55,477 nt of DNA from Bacteroides propionicifaciens DSM 19291 = JCM 14649 (GTDB taxonomy: Bacteria; Bacteroidota; Bacteroidia; Bacteroidales; Bacteroidaceae): the NCBI RefSeq assembly GCF_000375405.1, contig NZ_AQWS01000012.1, positions 1-55,477 on the forward strand, given 5' to 3'. Of the stretch, positions 8,368-16,789 are shown piece by piece. Position 1 is the stretch's first letter. Every line of letters starts with the position of its first letter. The notes below the pieces were generated by a model, which had not been told where the DNA came from, ran no database searches, and worked only from the letters and a program-made list of their open reading frames with translations. Made by a program: the position numbers and the translations under genes.

Positions 8368-10146
8368 ATGAAGCTAAAAACTCAATTATATACTATCTGC
8401 ATACTACTTACGAGCATGACTTTGCAGAGCTGTCTAAACATATTAGACTCCACATCGCGCAACGATTTAACTGACCCTACGGTTTGGGGGAATAAGGAAG
8501 CTATTGAAGCCTATTTAGGTGATATTTACAACCAAATGGAAACTGAAAGCTTTGGCTACATGGTATTAGACAAGGCTGGCTATCCTAGCCAACTTACTGA
8601 TGAGGCTGTACGAGCATACACTTCGGGGACAATTAATAATACAATCATTAGTGAAAGTGCTTTCGCATGGTGGAAATATGATGTTGTACGCGAATCTAAT
8701 TTATTTATTGAAAAGATACAAGAATCGTCTCTTAAGCCAGAGGAGATAGTTCTATACTCAGCTCAAGCAAGATTTATTCGAGCTTTCCACTATTTTGCAT
8801 TAGTAAAAAGGTACGGTGGGGTCCCAATCATTACTGTACCTCAATCCATAACTAATCCTACTAACCATAAAACCCCCAGAAGTAAGGAAGAAGAGGTTTA
8901 TGAGTTTATTAAAACTGAAATTGATGATATCGTAAAAGACCTACCCGCAACTTGGAATCACTCCGTTCGGTTTAAAGCAACAAAGTATGCTGCTTATGCA
9001 CTAAAATCTAGGGCCATGCTCTACGCAGGCTCAATTGCAACTTATGGTACTGTTCAAAAAGATGGACTTGTAGGTATTCCTATGCAGAGGAGAGCATATT
9101 TCTTCAATGAGTCTCTTAAAGCATCAGAGGAAATAATAAATTCTGGCAAATTTAAGCTTTATGATCAAAAGCTTGATAAATCGCTAAATTATCAAGAGCT
9201 TTTCTTGGATAAAACCATGCACGATGAACTAATCTTTTCTATTGCCTACAGTTCACCCGACAAAGGACACAGCTGGGATTATTACAATGCACCGTATAGC
9301 TTCAAAGTAAACTATGGCTCTGTAACAAACCCAACATTACAATTTGTCGACGAATATGAAAATGTCGATGGATCGGATGGTAGACTTGTCTTTGAAGATG
9401 AAACAGGACAACCTATCCTCTACAATACCCCTTATGAAGCTTTCAAAGACAAAGACCCACGTTTGTCAGCAACCGTATTACTACCCTTTGCTCCATGGCA
9501 AAATAATAAAATAGAGATTAGAAATGGAATAATCGATGGAGACCTAACTATAACCGCTCCTAACACAACAGATACCTATGGTACGGGAGAGGCTCAAATC
9601 ACAATTATAGGGAAAGATGGAATGAGCGGCTCCAACGACTTTACTAAAACAGGATTCTACATAAAGAAATTTATGAATCCGACTGACCGGGTTGACAGTG
9701 GTCGTTCTGAGGTTAATTGGATGGTGTTTAGATATGCCGAGATATTACTCAATTATGCCGAAGCCTCAGCAGAACTTGATATTAACAAGGAAAACTCGAT
9801 TCTCTACATTAATATGATACGCAGTAGAGCAGGTATCAAACACCATATGTCACTTGACTTAGAAAAGATACGCAAGGAACGCAAAATAGAGTTGGCCTTC
9901 GAAAATCACAGGTGGTGGGATATGAAAAGGTGGAGAATCTCTACAGAAGTTTTAAATAATTATGCAGCCGATGCTATCTCTATTTATCTGATTTGGGAGG
10001 ATGGTAAGCTACCTTCTGAAATGAAGTATATCATAAAAAAAACGAAGGCTAATAAACCAACAAAGACCTTCCTACCAAAACTATATTACGTAAAAATCCC
10101 TACAGGACTAACAAGCAGCCATCTGGAACAGAATCCTGGTTATTAA
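8368..10146 (+). CDS. SusD/RagB-family nutrient-binding outer-membrane lipoprotein
   Basis: A 592-aa surface lipoprotein that caps the SusC-type channel and binds the substrate, usually a glycan or peptide. A lipoprotein signal ends at LQSC with the lipidated Cys22. The N-terminal part has the SusD pattern (NDLTDPTVWGNKEAIEAYLGDIYN; RFIRAFHYFALVKRYGGVPII) built of TPR-like helices, and the C-terminal part has VNWMVFRYAEILLNYAEA, IRKERKIELAFENHRWWDMKRW and a final LEQNPGY, typical of the family's end. It starts 22 bases after the susC stop and is clearly cotranscribed. Its function depends on the interrupted susC partner. No glycoside hydrolase, ECF sigma or anti-sigma gene is linked here to reveal the substrate. 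Confidence 0.95.
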   Translation: MKLKTQLYTICILLTSMTLQSCLNILDSTSRNDLTDPTVWGNKEAIEAYLGDIYNQMETESFGYMVLDKAGYPSQLTDEAVRAYTSGTINNTIISESAFAWWKYDVVRESNLFIEKIQESSLKPEEIVLYSAQARFIRAFHYFALVKRYGGVPIITVPQSITNPTNHKTPRSKEEEVYEFIKTEIDDIVKDLPATWNHSVRFKATKYAAYALKSRAMLYAGSIATYGTVQKDGLVGIPMQRRAYFFNESLKASEEIINSGKFKLYDQKLDKSLNYQELFLDKTMHDELIFSIAYSSPDKGHSWDYYNAPYSFKVNYGSVTNPTLQFVDEYENVDGSDGRLVFEDETGQPILYNTPYEAFKDKDPRLSATVLLPFAPWQNNKIEIRNGIIDGDLTITAPNTTDTYGTGEAQITIIGKDGMSGSNDFTKTGFYIKKFMNPTDRVDSGRSEVNWMVFRYAEILLNYAEASAELDINKENSILYINMIRSRAGIKHHMSLDLEKIRKERKIELAFENHRWWDMKRWRISTEVLNNYAADAISIYLIWEDGKLPSEMKYIIKKTKANKPTKTFLPKLYYVKIPTGLTSSHLEQNPGY

Positions 10147-10165
10147 TAAGTAACTCCAAAAAGCC

Positions 10166-10861
10166 ATGCAATTATATAAGATACTCATACTATCCTTTAC
10201 GCTACTCGTAACTGCTTCCTGTACAAGTCAGGACAACTACCCTGCTCCTAGCCTTACGCTAGAGGGAGGGATTTATGACTTATTGACAAGAGGTCAAGAG
10301 AAGGAGTTATTAATCCCGGCAGAAAGCCCCAATGAAGCTAGAATAAGAATATATGAAAAGAATTCTACACAAGCCGAAACAATATGGTGCAAAGGAGATG
10401 GAAGTTTCATAAACACCAAACTATTTTCTGGAGAATATAAATTAATTCCTGATGGACCTTTTATAGTTAATCAAACTGACATCGTCAATGTATCTATACC
10501 AACTAGGGAAAAAATAAAATTCTATCTAGAACCCTACCTTAGAATCAAGCTCAAAGGCAGCTTAAATAAAGAAGCCAAAGAGGCCAAATTCACATTTAAC
10601 ATCAGCAAATCCGACGCATGGAACGGTATACTTAATCAGTATATTGTATTGTATTCAACAACTGAGCATGTAAGTATTAATAGTCATATTAAAAGCATAT
10701 CCAAAATAATAACTGTAGATATCGAAAGTGAGTTCTTAGATAAAGATTTGGAGGCAACCATTACTGATATTGATCTGACTAAGCCTAAATTTATTCGAGT
10801 TGGAGCAAAAACAGAAGGAACGGATTATTACAATTACTCGGATGTTATAGAGTTGAAATAA
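10166..10861 (+). CDS. DUF3823-type lipoprotein of the SusCD locus
   Basis: A 231-aa lipoprotein with a short signal and Cys19 in VTASC. The first half (DNYPAPSLTLEGGIYD..., IRIYEKN, CKGDGSFINTKLFSGEYKLIPDGPF) matches the DUF3823 pattern, a beta-sandwich often encoded right after SusC/SusD pairs. The second half appears to be another beta domain. It starts 19 bases after susD. By its place it is probably an extra surface glycan-binding or assembly lipoprotein (SusE-like position), but no substrate can be read from it. The gene ends 17 bases before a perfect dyad at 10879-10898. Confidence 0.75.
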   Translation: MQLYKILILSFTLLVTASCTSQDNYPAPSLTLEGGIYDLLTRGQEKELLIPAESPNEARIRIYEKNSTQAETIWCKGDGSFINTKLFSGEYKLIPDGPFIVNQTDIVNVSIPTREKIKFYLEPYLRIKLKGSLNKEAKEAKFTFNISKSDAWNGILNQYIVLYSTTEHVSINSHIKSISKIITVDIESEFLDKDLEATITDIDLTKPKFIRVGAKTEGTDYYNYSDVIELK

Positions 10862-10878
10862 ATCTATTAGAAACTCGC

Positions 10879-10898
10879 GTTAATATTAGTATATTAAC
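10879..10898. repeat. Perfect 8-bp inverted repeat over the -33 box of the B12 operon
   Basis: GTTAATAT (10879-10886), a 4-base loop TAGT, and ATATTAAC (10891-10898). There is no T-tract behind it on the plus strand, so it is a poor terminator for the preceding gene. It covers the proposed -33 element (10886-10889) and could be an operator. Its function is inferred. Confidence 0.6.
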
Positions 10899-10917
10899 AT
10901 TAAAGGGAGTAGTTTTG
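10886..10917 (+). promoter_or_regulatory. Promoter of the cobalamin transport operon
   Basis: A -7 box TAGTTTTG (10910-10917) matches TAnnTTTG exactly. TTAG at 10886-10889 sits 20 bp upstream as a 3/4 match to the -33 TTTG. Transcription would begin a few bases after 10917, just ahead of the riboswitch P1 stem at 10936. Confidence 0.65.
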
Positions 10918-10935
10918 CGTTCGTTAAAAACAAAT

Positions 10936-11115
10936 ATTGGTGCAATGCATCCTCGATGTATATGCTTAATAGGGAATCCTGTTCAAATCAGGAGCTATCC
11001 CCGTAGCTGTAAGTCTTATTAAAAACTAAATTAATCTTCGCCACTGTTTGAGCATTCAAACGGGAAGGCCTATTTAGCGAGACAAGCCAGAAGACCTGCC
11101 AAAATTTGCACTAAT
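10936..11115 (+). promoter_or_regulatory. Cobalamin (B12) riboswitch aptamer
   Basis: The B12 box AGCCAGAAGACCTGCC is at 11085-11100. Upstream are the conserved core pieces AGGGAATC, CAAATCAGGAGCTATCCCCG, GCTGTAA, GCCACTGT and GGGAAGGC in the expected order. A 10-bp P1 stem closes the domain: 10936-10945 pairs with 11106-11115, with one G-T pair. It precedes a permease-ATPase-TonB receptor operon, so adenosyl- or another cobalamin is expected to shut off uptake when abundant. Confidence 0.96.
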
Positions 11116-11304
11116 CAAGCTTTCGGGAGAAAAGCTGGAGAAGGATTCTTAAAAAGTTTATCTCTCCATTTTTCGTACCTCTAAAGTTTTGATTTACAAA
11201 ATAAGTAAATCTAAACAGGTGTGCTCAATTATGCCCTATACGGGGAGAACTAGTGTGCATATTTCATAGCTGTTTAAGCCTTCTTAAATGAGTGTATTAT
11301 AGAA
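11116..11304 (+). promoter_or_regulatory. Hairpin-rich leader between B12 aptamer and first gene (expression platform)
   Basis: 189 bases without a gene. Three dyads are visible: TGGAGA (11136-11141) with TCTCCA (11163-11168) followed by ATTTTT, a possible terminator; GATTTAC (11191-11197) with GTAAATC (11205-11211), loop of 7; and TAAACAG (11212-11218) with CTGTTTA (11270-11276), enclosing a CCC...GGG element. The last ends 28 bases before the permease ATG. One of these probably transmits the aptamer state to transcription or translation; which one is not clear. Confidence 0.55.
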
Positions 11305-12336
11305 ATGAAACGAAACATCACGCTATTTACAATTCTCTTTCTACTTATTCTATTTTTTCTAATCTTAGATATCTCTCTTGGGAGTGTCTCAATTCAAATG
11401 AGTGAGATTTTCGATATTCTACTGGGCAGAAATACCGACCCTGGAAATAGTTATATCATTCTAAATTTTCGCTTTCCTAAAGCATTAACAGCACTCTTTG
11501 TGGGTGCAGGAATTTCTGTTTGCGGACTTCAAATGCAAACCTTATTCCGAAACCCATTAGCCGATACATCAATCTTAGGGATTGGTAGTGGAGCTAGCCT
11601 GGGTGTAGGCCTATTCGTTATGTTAGCAGCACTTTTTCCTGGTGCTATACCTGCATCAATCAGTTCCAACTATTGGGGTATGATTATTTCTGCTATCGCT
11701 GGTGCTTTACTCATTCTACTACTTGTATCCACTATCATAACTTGGCTCAACGATATCGTATCTATATTGATTATTGGGGTAATGTTTGGATTCGTAACCA
11801 GTTCTGTAGTATCTATTATGCAATACTTCAGCGATCCAGAAATAGTAAAGAACTACTTAATCTGGTCTTTTGGAAGCCTGAGTGGCACTACTTGGACTCA
11901 GCTAAAATATATGGTTCCTGTAGTTTCTGTTGGCCTATTCTTAAGTTGTTTGATGCCCAAATATATGAATGCACTACTCCTTGGCGAAAACTACGCCAAA
12001 AGTGTGGGTATTGATATTTTTAAGGTTCGAATTTTACTGGTTTTACTAACTGCTTTTATTACAGGTACACTTACTGCTTTTACAGGCCCCATTGCATTCT
12101 TAGGGATTGCTATACCCCATTGTGCACGGATGCTATTTAGAACTACCAATCACAGAATATTGATCCCTGCGAGTATGATGTGTGGGATGAGTATTACACT
12201 TCTTTGTGATATTATTACTCAACTACCTGGTGGAGGAATTATTCTACCCATTAATGCTGTGACATCAATACTCGGTGCTCCAGTTGTTATTTTCATCATA
12301 ATAAAACGTCGTCGTTCTAAAACCATTTTCAACTAA
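11305..12336 (+). CDS. btuC: FecCD/BtuC-family ABC transporter permease (cobalamin import)
   Basis: A 343-aa inner-membrane protein with about ten hydrophobic helices, the normal size for BtuC/FecD permeases that form the homodimeric channel of B12 and siderophore importers. Family marks are NFRFPKALTALFVGAGISVCGLQMQTLFRNPLADTSILGIGSGASLG near the start, IWSFGSLSGTTW in the middle, and GPIAFLGIAIPHCARML near the end, which is the coupling-helix region that contacts the ATPase. It is the first gene behind the B12 riboswitch, and the ATPase follows 6 bases later. Cobalamin specificity is inferred from the riboswitch, not from the protein. Confidence 0.9.
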   Translation: MKRNITLFTILFLLILFFLILDISLGSVSIQMSEIFDILLGRNTDPGNSYIILNFRFPKALTALFVGAGISVCGLQMQTLFRNPLADTSILGIGSGASLGVGLFVMLAALFPGAIPASISSNYWGMIISAIAGALLILLLVSTIITWLNDIVSILIIGVMFGFVTSSVVSIMQYFSDPEIVKNYLIWSFGSLSGTTWTQLKYMVPVVSVGLFLSCLMPKYMNALLLGENYAKSVGIDIFKVRILLVLLTAFITGTLTAFTGPIAFLGIAIPHCARMLFRTTNHRILIPASMMCGMSITLLCDIITQLPGGGIILPINAVTSILGAPVVIFIIIKRRRSKTIFN

Positions 12337-12342
12337 GCTCTC

Positions 12343-13395
12343 ATGGAAACATCAACTAGCCTACCCTATTCAGAAGACATACTCTCAACAGAGAAACTCT
12401 CTAGTGGTTATTCTGCAAAACATTCAGAGAGGGTTGTTTCTTCAGATCTTGATTTGAAAATAAAGAATGGAGAACTTGTCGCACTGCTTGGCCCAAACGG
12501 CTGCGGTAAGTCAACTTTAATGCGAACCATTGCAGGACTTCAGCCTAGTTTAAAAGGAAATATCATTATTGACAAAAAACCCCTTAAAGGAATTAAGAGT
12601 AAAGATAGAGCTCGCCTATTGAGTTTGGTACTTACAGAAAAAGTTGAGGCCATTAACCTCACGGTATGGGATATTATATCCATCGGGCGTTATCCTTATG
12701 TGGGGAATATGGGCAAACTTAGCGATACAGATAAACGCATTGTTTTTGACTCCCTAGAAGCATGCTCTCTTGAGGGCTTTGAAAATCGTCAGTTCTCTGA
12801 ACTCAGCGATGGAGAAAAACAAAAGGTTATGATAGCTCGAGCTTTGGCACAAGACACGCCACTCATGCTACTCGACGAACCCACAGCACATCTTGATCTA
12901 CCCAACCGTATTGACACAATGCGCATGCTCTACGAATTAGCCAAAAAGACAGGCAAAGGCATACTTGTTTCTACCCACGAACTCGATTTGGCAATGCAAT
13001 GGGCCGACACGATTTGGCTAATGGGTAGGCAAGGTGAAGTATATACAGGTGTACCAGAAGACTTAGTATTGGAGGGACAATTATCTGCAATATTTGGCAG
13101 TAAACATGCTTATTTTGATATCGAAACTGGCGTATTCAAAATAAACAGAAAACCCATACAAAAGATTAGAGTGATTGGATCAGGAGCTGAATCAACATGG
13201 ATCAAGCGTGCACTTGAACGCAAAGGTTTTGGCCTAACAAATGACAAAGATTGCAATTGTTCCATTGAAATAATGGATAAACAATTTCACCTATCTATGG
13301 ATAACAAATTAACTACTAATTCATCTATAGCCGAGCTGTTACTGCAATTACAGACCCCTAGCTATTGGAAACAAATTATTAGAAACTTAATATAA
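12343..13395 (+). CDS. btuD: ABC transporter ATP-binding protein (BtuD-like) with C-terminal extension
   Basis: Energises the permease encoded just upstream. The ATPase core has Walker A GPNGCGKST (50-58), signature LSDGEKQ (154-160), Walker B LMLLDEP (174-180) and a switch histidine in STHELD. At 350 aa it is roughly 90 residues longer than a plain BtuD/FhuC ATPase. The extra part from about residue 262 begins IQKIRVIGSGAEST and includes a short Cys pair (DCNCS), looking like a small separate alpha/beta domain. The gene lies 6 bases after the permease and 8 bases before the TonB receptor, in the same riboswitch-controlled operon. Confidence 0.88.
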   Translation: METSTSLPYSEDILSTEKLSSGYSAKHSERVVSSDLDLKIKNGELVALLGPNGCGKSTLMRTIAGLQPSLKGNIIIDKKPLKGIKSKDRARLLSLVLTEKVEAINLTVWDIISIGRYPYVGNMGKLSDTDKRIVFDSLEACSLEGFENRQFSELSDGEKQKVMIARALAQDTPLMLLDEPTAHLDLPNRIDTMRMLYELAKKTGKGILVSTHELDLAMQWADTIWLMGRQGEVYTGVPEDLVLEGQLSAIFGSKHAYFDIETGVFKINRKPIQKIRVIGSGAESTWIKRALERKGFGLTNDKDCNCSIEIMDKQFHLSMDNKLTTNSSIAELLLQLQTPSYWKQIIRNLI

Positions 13396-13403
13396 TATAA
13401 GAA

Positions 13404-15524
13404 ATGATGTCTAAACGTTTATTCTTTTCGGTGTTACTCACTGCAACTGCATTGATATCGGCTAAAGCTGATAACGAGCAGGTTACTGACTCTCTTAGAA
13501 GATATAAAATGGACGAGGTAACGGTTTATGCCTCCAAAACCAATGCGCAAATGAAAGATCTTCCCAATAAGATCGAAGTTATCAACAAACGTCAAATTGA
13601 ATCTTCTGGAGTTAGCAATATAACTGACCTACTCAAGAACACATCGAGTATCGATGTAGTGCAATACCCTGGCTATAACTCCTACTTTAGTATCCGAGGA
13701 TTTAAACCAACTGAGAACAAATATACCCTAGTATTGATAGATGGTGTGCCTGCAGGTACAAGCAATATGGCAACACTAGCCCTGGGAGATGTCGAACAAG
13801 TCGAAATGATGAAAGGCCCCTTCTCTGCACTTTACGGATCCGATGCTATGGCAGGAGTTGTCAATATTGTAACTAAAAAAAATAAAGGAGCATTAACTGG
13901 AGGTATCAAAACTAGCCTTGGCTCTTTCCAATCGGGCAGAGGTGGATTCAATATCGGCGGTCGAGTATGGAAAGGATTATCTTTTGATGCTAGTGCAGAC
14001 TATGCCATTCAAGGGCAAAACTATAAAATAGGTAATCATAACTTCTTACATATGTCGCAAGTTGATGAAGCCATTATAGGAAAAGATACTTACGGCAAAC
14101 GTATGCCTGGCTCAAGAAGCAACGGTTTTAGTGGTCGATTTCGTTTAGGATACGATATAAACGAAAATTGGTCGCTAGACTTTACACAATCAGGATTTAT
14201 GGGTAAAGACCTTCCTGTAGGTGGTAATTTCTGGAGTACTTATGGTATCAAAAAGAAAGATGTAACTCGTCAAACCTCTAAGCTAGAGTTACAAGGAGAA
14301 ATAAACAACCACAATCTTTTCTTTGCACCCTACTTCTCTAAATCACGTACTGAAACCTATAATAACGATACCGATGAAGCGTACGTTGCAACTGATAGCG
14401 AGCTCAGAACAGTAGGTTTTACGTTAAATGACAACCTTATTCTCGGCAAGCAAAGAATATCATTTGGTATTGATAACAGAAACGATATCAATAAGCTAAC
14501 AACCTTCAAGAACAATAATGAAATTAAAGCTCCTTATAAACCCAACTACAATAACTCATCACTTGGGGTATATATACAATCAAATCTACAGTTCTTTGAC
14601 GAGAGATTAAACTTATCGGTAGGTGGTCGCTACGATCATATCTTCTTTAAGCTTAAAAAGACTCCAGGACTTGAAAATGCTGGCAAAACTGAGACTTATA
14701 ATACGATAAACCCCAATGTAGGAGTGAAATACTTTTTCACTAAAGCTATAAACTTCCACACCAGCTTTGGGACAGCATTTAGTATGCCTGATGCTTACCA
14801 AAAAGCAGGTGAATACCTTTACAATGGAACGATTACACTGGGTAACCCCAATTTGAAACCCGAAAAATCAAGAACACTCGATTTAGGAGTAGGGCTAAGT
14901 AAGCCCGAAATTGGAGTAGATTTGGATGTAACCTATTTCTATACATGGAATGACAATCTTATTGTTGATGAGCTAAGTGTAGACGATGAAGGTCAGAAGT
15001 ATAAAACTTATAACAATGCAGATAAAGCAGTAAAAAGTGGGTTGGAGGTCATGGGGTCTTATAATTTTGGAGCCTTAGCCGACTACAAGTTTTCTTTAAA
15101 ATTATACAGTAACCTAACTTGGATGTTTAACTTCAAAAATAAAACATCTGAGGGTTGGATAGAAACGATATCCGTTCGAAAACAGAATGCCAACTTCGGA
15201 CTTGATTTCTTAAGCCAATGCGGATTTTCAGCTCGCCTTAACGGACGTTTTATCGGACACCGCTTTGAGAAAGATTTTATTGGTGACAAAGTTCGCCCTA
15301 CTCTCAACGGTTTAAGAGAGAAATATCAAGCAAAATATTATGCCAAAGGGCTTGTTGAACATCCAGAATTCCTTGTTTGGGATTTCAGTGCTTCATATCC
15401 TATTAAAGAAAAAATAACCATTGGCTTAAACATTAATAATATCTTGGACGAGAACTACACTGAAAAAGATGGGTTTAATATGCCTGGAAGAAACTTTGCT
15501 CTAAAAGCAAGCTATAATTTCTAA
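13404..15524 (+). CDS. btuB: TonB-dependent outer-membrane receptor (BtuB-like)
   Basis: A 706-aa outer-membrane receptor. A signal peptide (about 1-22, ending ISAKA) is followed by a TonB-box-like stretch (MDEVTVYASK), a plug domain (SGVSNITDLLKNTSSIDV, SIRGFKPTENKYTLVLIDGVPAG, VEMMKGPFSALYGSDAMAGVVNIVTKK) and a 22-strand-type barrel ending in aromatic F (NFALKASYNF). Size and plug match BtuB/FepA-type receptors, not the larger SusC type. Its place as third gene behind the B12 riboswitch makes corrinoids the likely ligand. Two ATGs stand in tandem at 13404 and 13407; either may be used. The operon ends in a bidirectional terminator 20 bases after the stop. Confidence 0.92.
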   Translation: MMSKRLFFSVLLTATALISAKADNEQVTDSLRRYKMDEVTVYASKTNAQMKDLPNKIEVINKRQIESSGVSNITDLLKNTSSIDVVQYPGYNSYFSIRGFKPTENKYTLVLIDGVPAGTSNMATLALGDVEQVEMMKGPFSALYGSDAMAGVVNIVTKKNKGALTGGIKTSLGSFQSGRGGFNIGGRVWKGLSFDASADYAIQGQNYKIGNHNFLHMSQVDEAIIGKDTYGKRMPGSRSNGFSGRFRLGYDINENWSLDFTQSGFMGKDLPVGGNFWSTYGIKKKDVTRQTSKLELQGEINNHNLFFAPYFSKSRTETYNNDTDEAYVATDSELRTVGFTLNDNLILGKQRISFGIDNRNDINKLTTFKNNNEIKAPYKPNYNNSSLGVYIQSNLQFFDERLNLSVGGRYDHIFFKLKKTPGLENAGKTETYNTINPNVGVKYFFTKAINFHTSFGTAFSMPDAYQKAGEYLYNGTITLGNPNLKPEKSRTLDLGVGLSKPEIGVDLDVTYFYTWNDNLIVDELSVDDEGQKYKTYNNADKAVKSGLEVMGSYNFGALADYKFSLKLYSNLTWMFNFKNKTSEGWIETISVRKQNANFGLDFLSQCGFSARLNGRFIGHRFEKDFIGDKVRPTLNGLREKYQAKYYAKGLVEHPEFLVWDFSASYPIKEKITIGLNINNILDENYTEKDGFNMPGRNFALKASYNF

Positions 15525-15544
15525 ACCTTGTCTTTGACTAAACA

Positions 15545-15586
15545 AATAACTCCATACAGTTTCATTACTTGTATGGAGTTATTTTA
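15545..15586. terminator. Bidirectional terminator between the B12 operon and the convergent btuF genes
   Basis: AATAACTCCATAC (15545-15557) and GTATGGAGTTATT (15571-15583) form a perfect 13-bp stem with a 13-base loop. T-rich tracts flank both sides, so it can serve the plus-strand receptor gene and the minus-strand binding-protein gene. Confidence 0.85.
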
Positions 15587-15615
15587 TATCTATAGTTACA
15601 ACAAATTATAAACTA

Positions 15616-16779
15616 TCAGTCTAGACTTCTCCAATAGATCGTTTCGTAACTCAAATCTAAATCGGGATGAATAATCTTTACCAAATCTTTTAAGACTAAA
15701 TCGGGATGATATACCCCACTCTCCCAAAAATCGTTTCCTCCTCGCTCGTTGAGACGCTTATTATTTATAAAAACATTTCCCAACTGGTAGGCTTTAAACT
15801 TTTTATAGTGCTCACTTGCCGATGAAAATTCGTCAATTGTCTTAATATTACTTCCTCGTTGAGTAAACCAATATTCGGCATCGTGATGCTCAGCATATGC
15901 TTTTTCAAAACTACACGGATAATTAGTTCTCTCGCCAGGCACACCATACATGCTACCATTAGCATCTCTAATCATCGCACTAACATAACTTTCTGATCCA
16001 GGAATATACCAAGTACCTCGAGTTTCTTGCCCCACAAATACCTTGGGCGATTTTTTGGCAGTCTTGGCCAAATCAACTACTCCATAATAACGTTGTACTG
16101 TAGCATTAAACATAGAGTCGGCCTCTACCGATTTGCAAAAGAACAGTGCCATAACCTTCATCCACTCTGCTCGCCCAAGAAGAGAGCTCTCACGCCAGTC
16201 GTTATTATAGACAGGTGTAATCCCTATCGCAGCCAAATCGGCTCCATTCTTCTCCAAACTGTGATCGCTTGTTGTCACTAAGCTCGGACGAAGTGCTATG
16301 ATTTGTTCTAAGTTTGACACCATGCCTTTCCCCACCTCTTTAAGTTCTCCTGAGAGGACTCGTTCTTGAATTTTAGCGCTCCAAAACTTATCAATACTAG
16401 TACCCCCAATAACTTTATCTTGCAAACCCAATAATTCCATCGCCCCTACATGCGTGGTTGAGAGGCAACAAATATTTTTTACGGGTACACGAATAACTAC
16501 TCCTTTATCAGTGATCGACTTAGGTAAATCAACACCTTGGAGAGCTAAGATATAGGTCGCTACAACATTAGTATCGGTAGGGCTTAATATTTGAAGCTCT
16601 TTGTGATCTTGCAGATTGGTAACCTTCACTTTTTGAGCGAACTTAAACTCTACAGAAAAAGCAAAATCGGTAGAGTCGGACTGGTCAAAGCTTCCTGCGA
16701 TCTTATGGCTTTGTTTCTTTGTACACGCCCCCAGCAATAGCAAGGCGAATAAGAACAAAGCAAACTGTTTAATTTTCAT
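15616..16779 (-). CDS. ABC transporter substrate-binding lipoprotein (BtuF/FecB-like), copy 1
   Basis: A 387-aa periplasmic binding lipoprotein: signal MKIKQFALFLF with Cys19 in LLGAC. The body has the BtuF/TroA-type two-lobe pattern: STTHVGAMELLGLQDKVIGG, LEQIIALRPSLVTTSDHS, WRESSLLGRAEWMKVMALFF, then a second lobe with GTWYIPGSESYVSAMIRDANG and GGNDFWESGVYHPDLVLKDLVKIIHP. It probably delivers a corrinoid or related chelate to the permease encoded in the convergent operon. It follows its paralogue by 10 bases, as the second gene of a two-gene unit. The ligand is inferred from context; heme or siderophore binding is also possible. Confidence 0.82.
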   Translation of the reverse strand: MKIKQFALFLFALLLLGACTKKQSHKIAGSFDQSDSTDFAFSVEFKFAQKVKVTNLQDHKELQILSPTDTNVVATYILALQGVDLPKSITDKGVVIRVPVKNICCLSTTHVGAMELLGLQDKVIGGTSIDKFWSAKIQERVLSGELKEVGKGMVSNLEQIIALRPSLVTTSDHSLEKNGADLAAIGITPVYNNDWRESSLLGRAEWMKVMALFFCKSVEADSMFNATVQRYYGVVDLAKTAKKSPKVFVGQETRGTWYIPGSESYVSAMIRDANGSMYGVPGERTNYPCSFEKAYAEHHDAEYWFTQRGSNIKTIDEFSSASEHYKKFKAYQLGNVFINNKRLNERGGNDFWESGVYHPDLVLKDLVKIIHPDLDLSYETIYWRSLD

Positions 16780-16789
16780 CTTTCTTATT

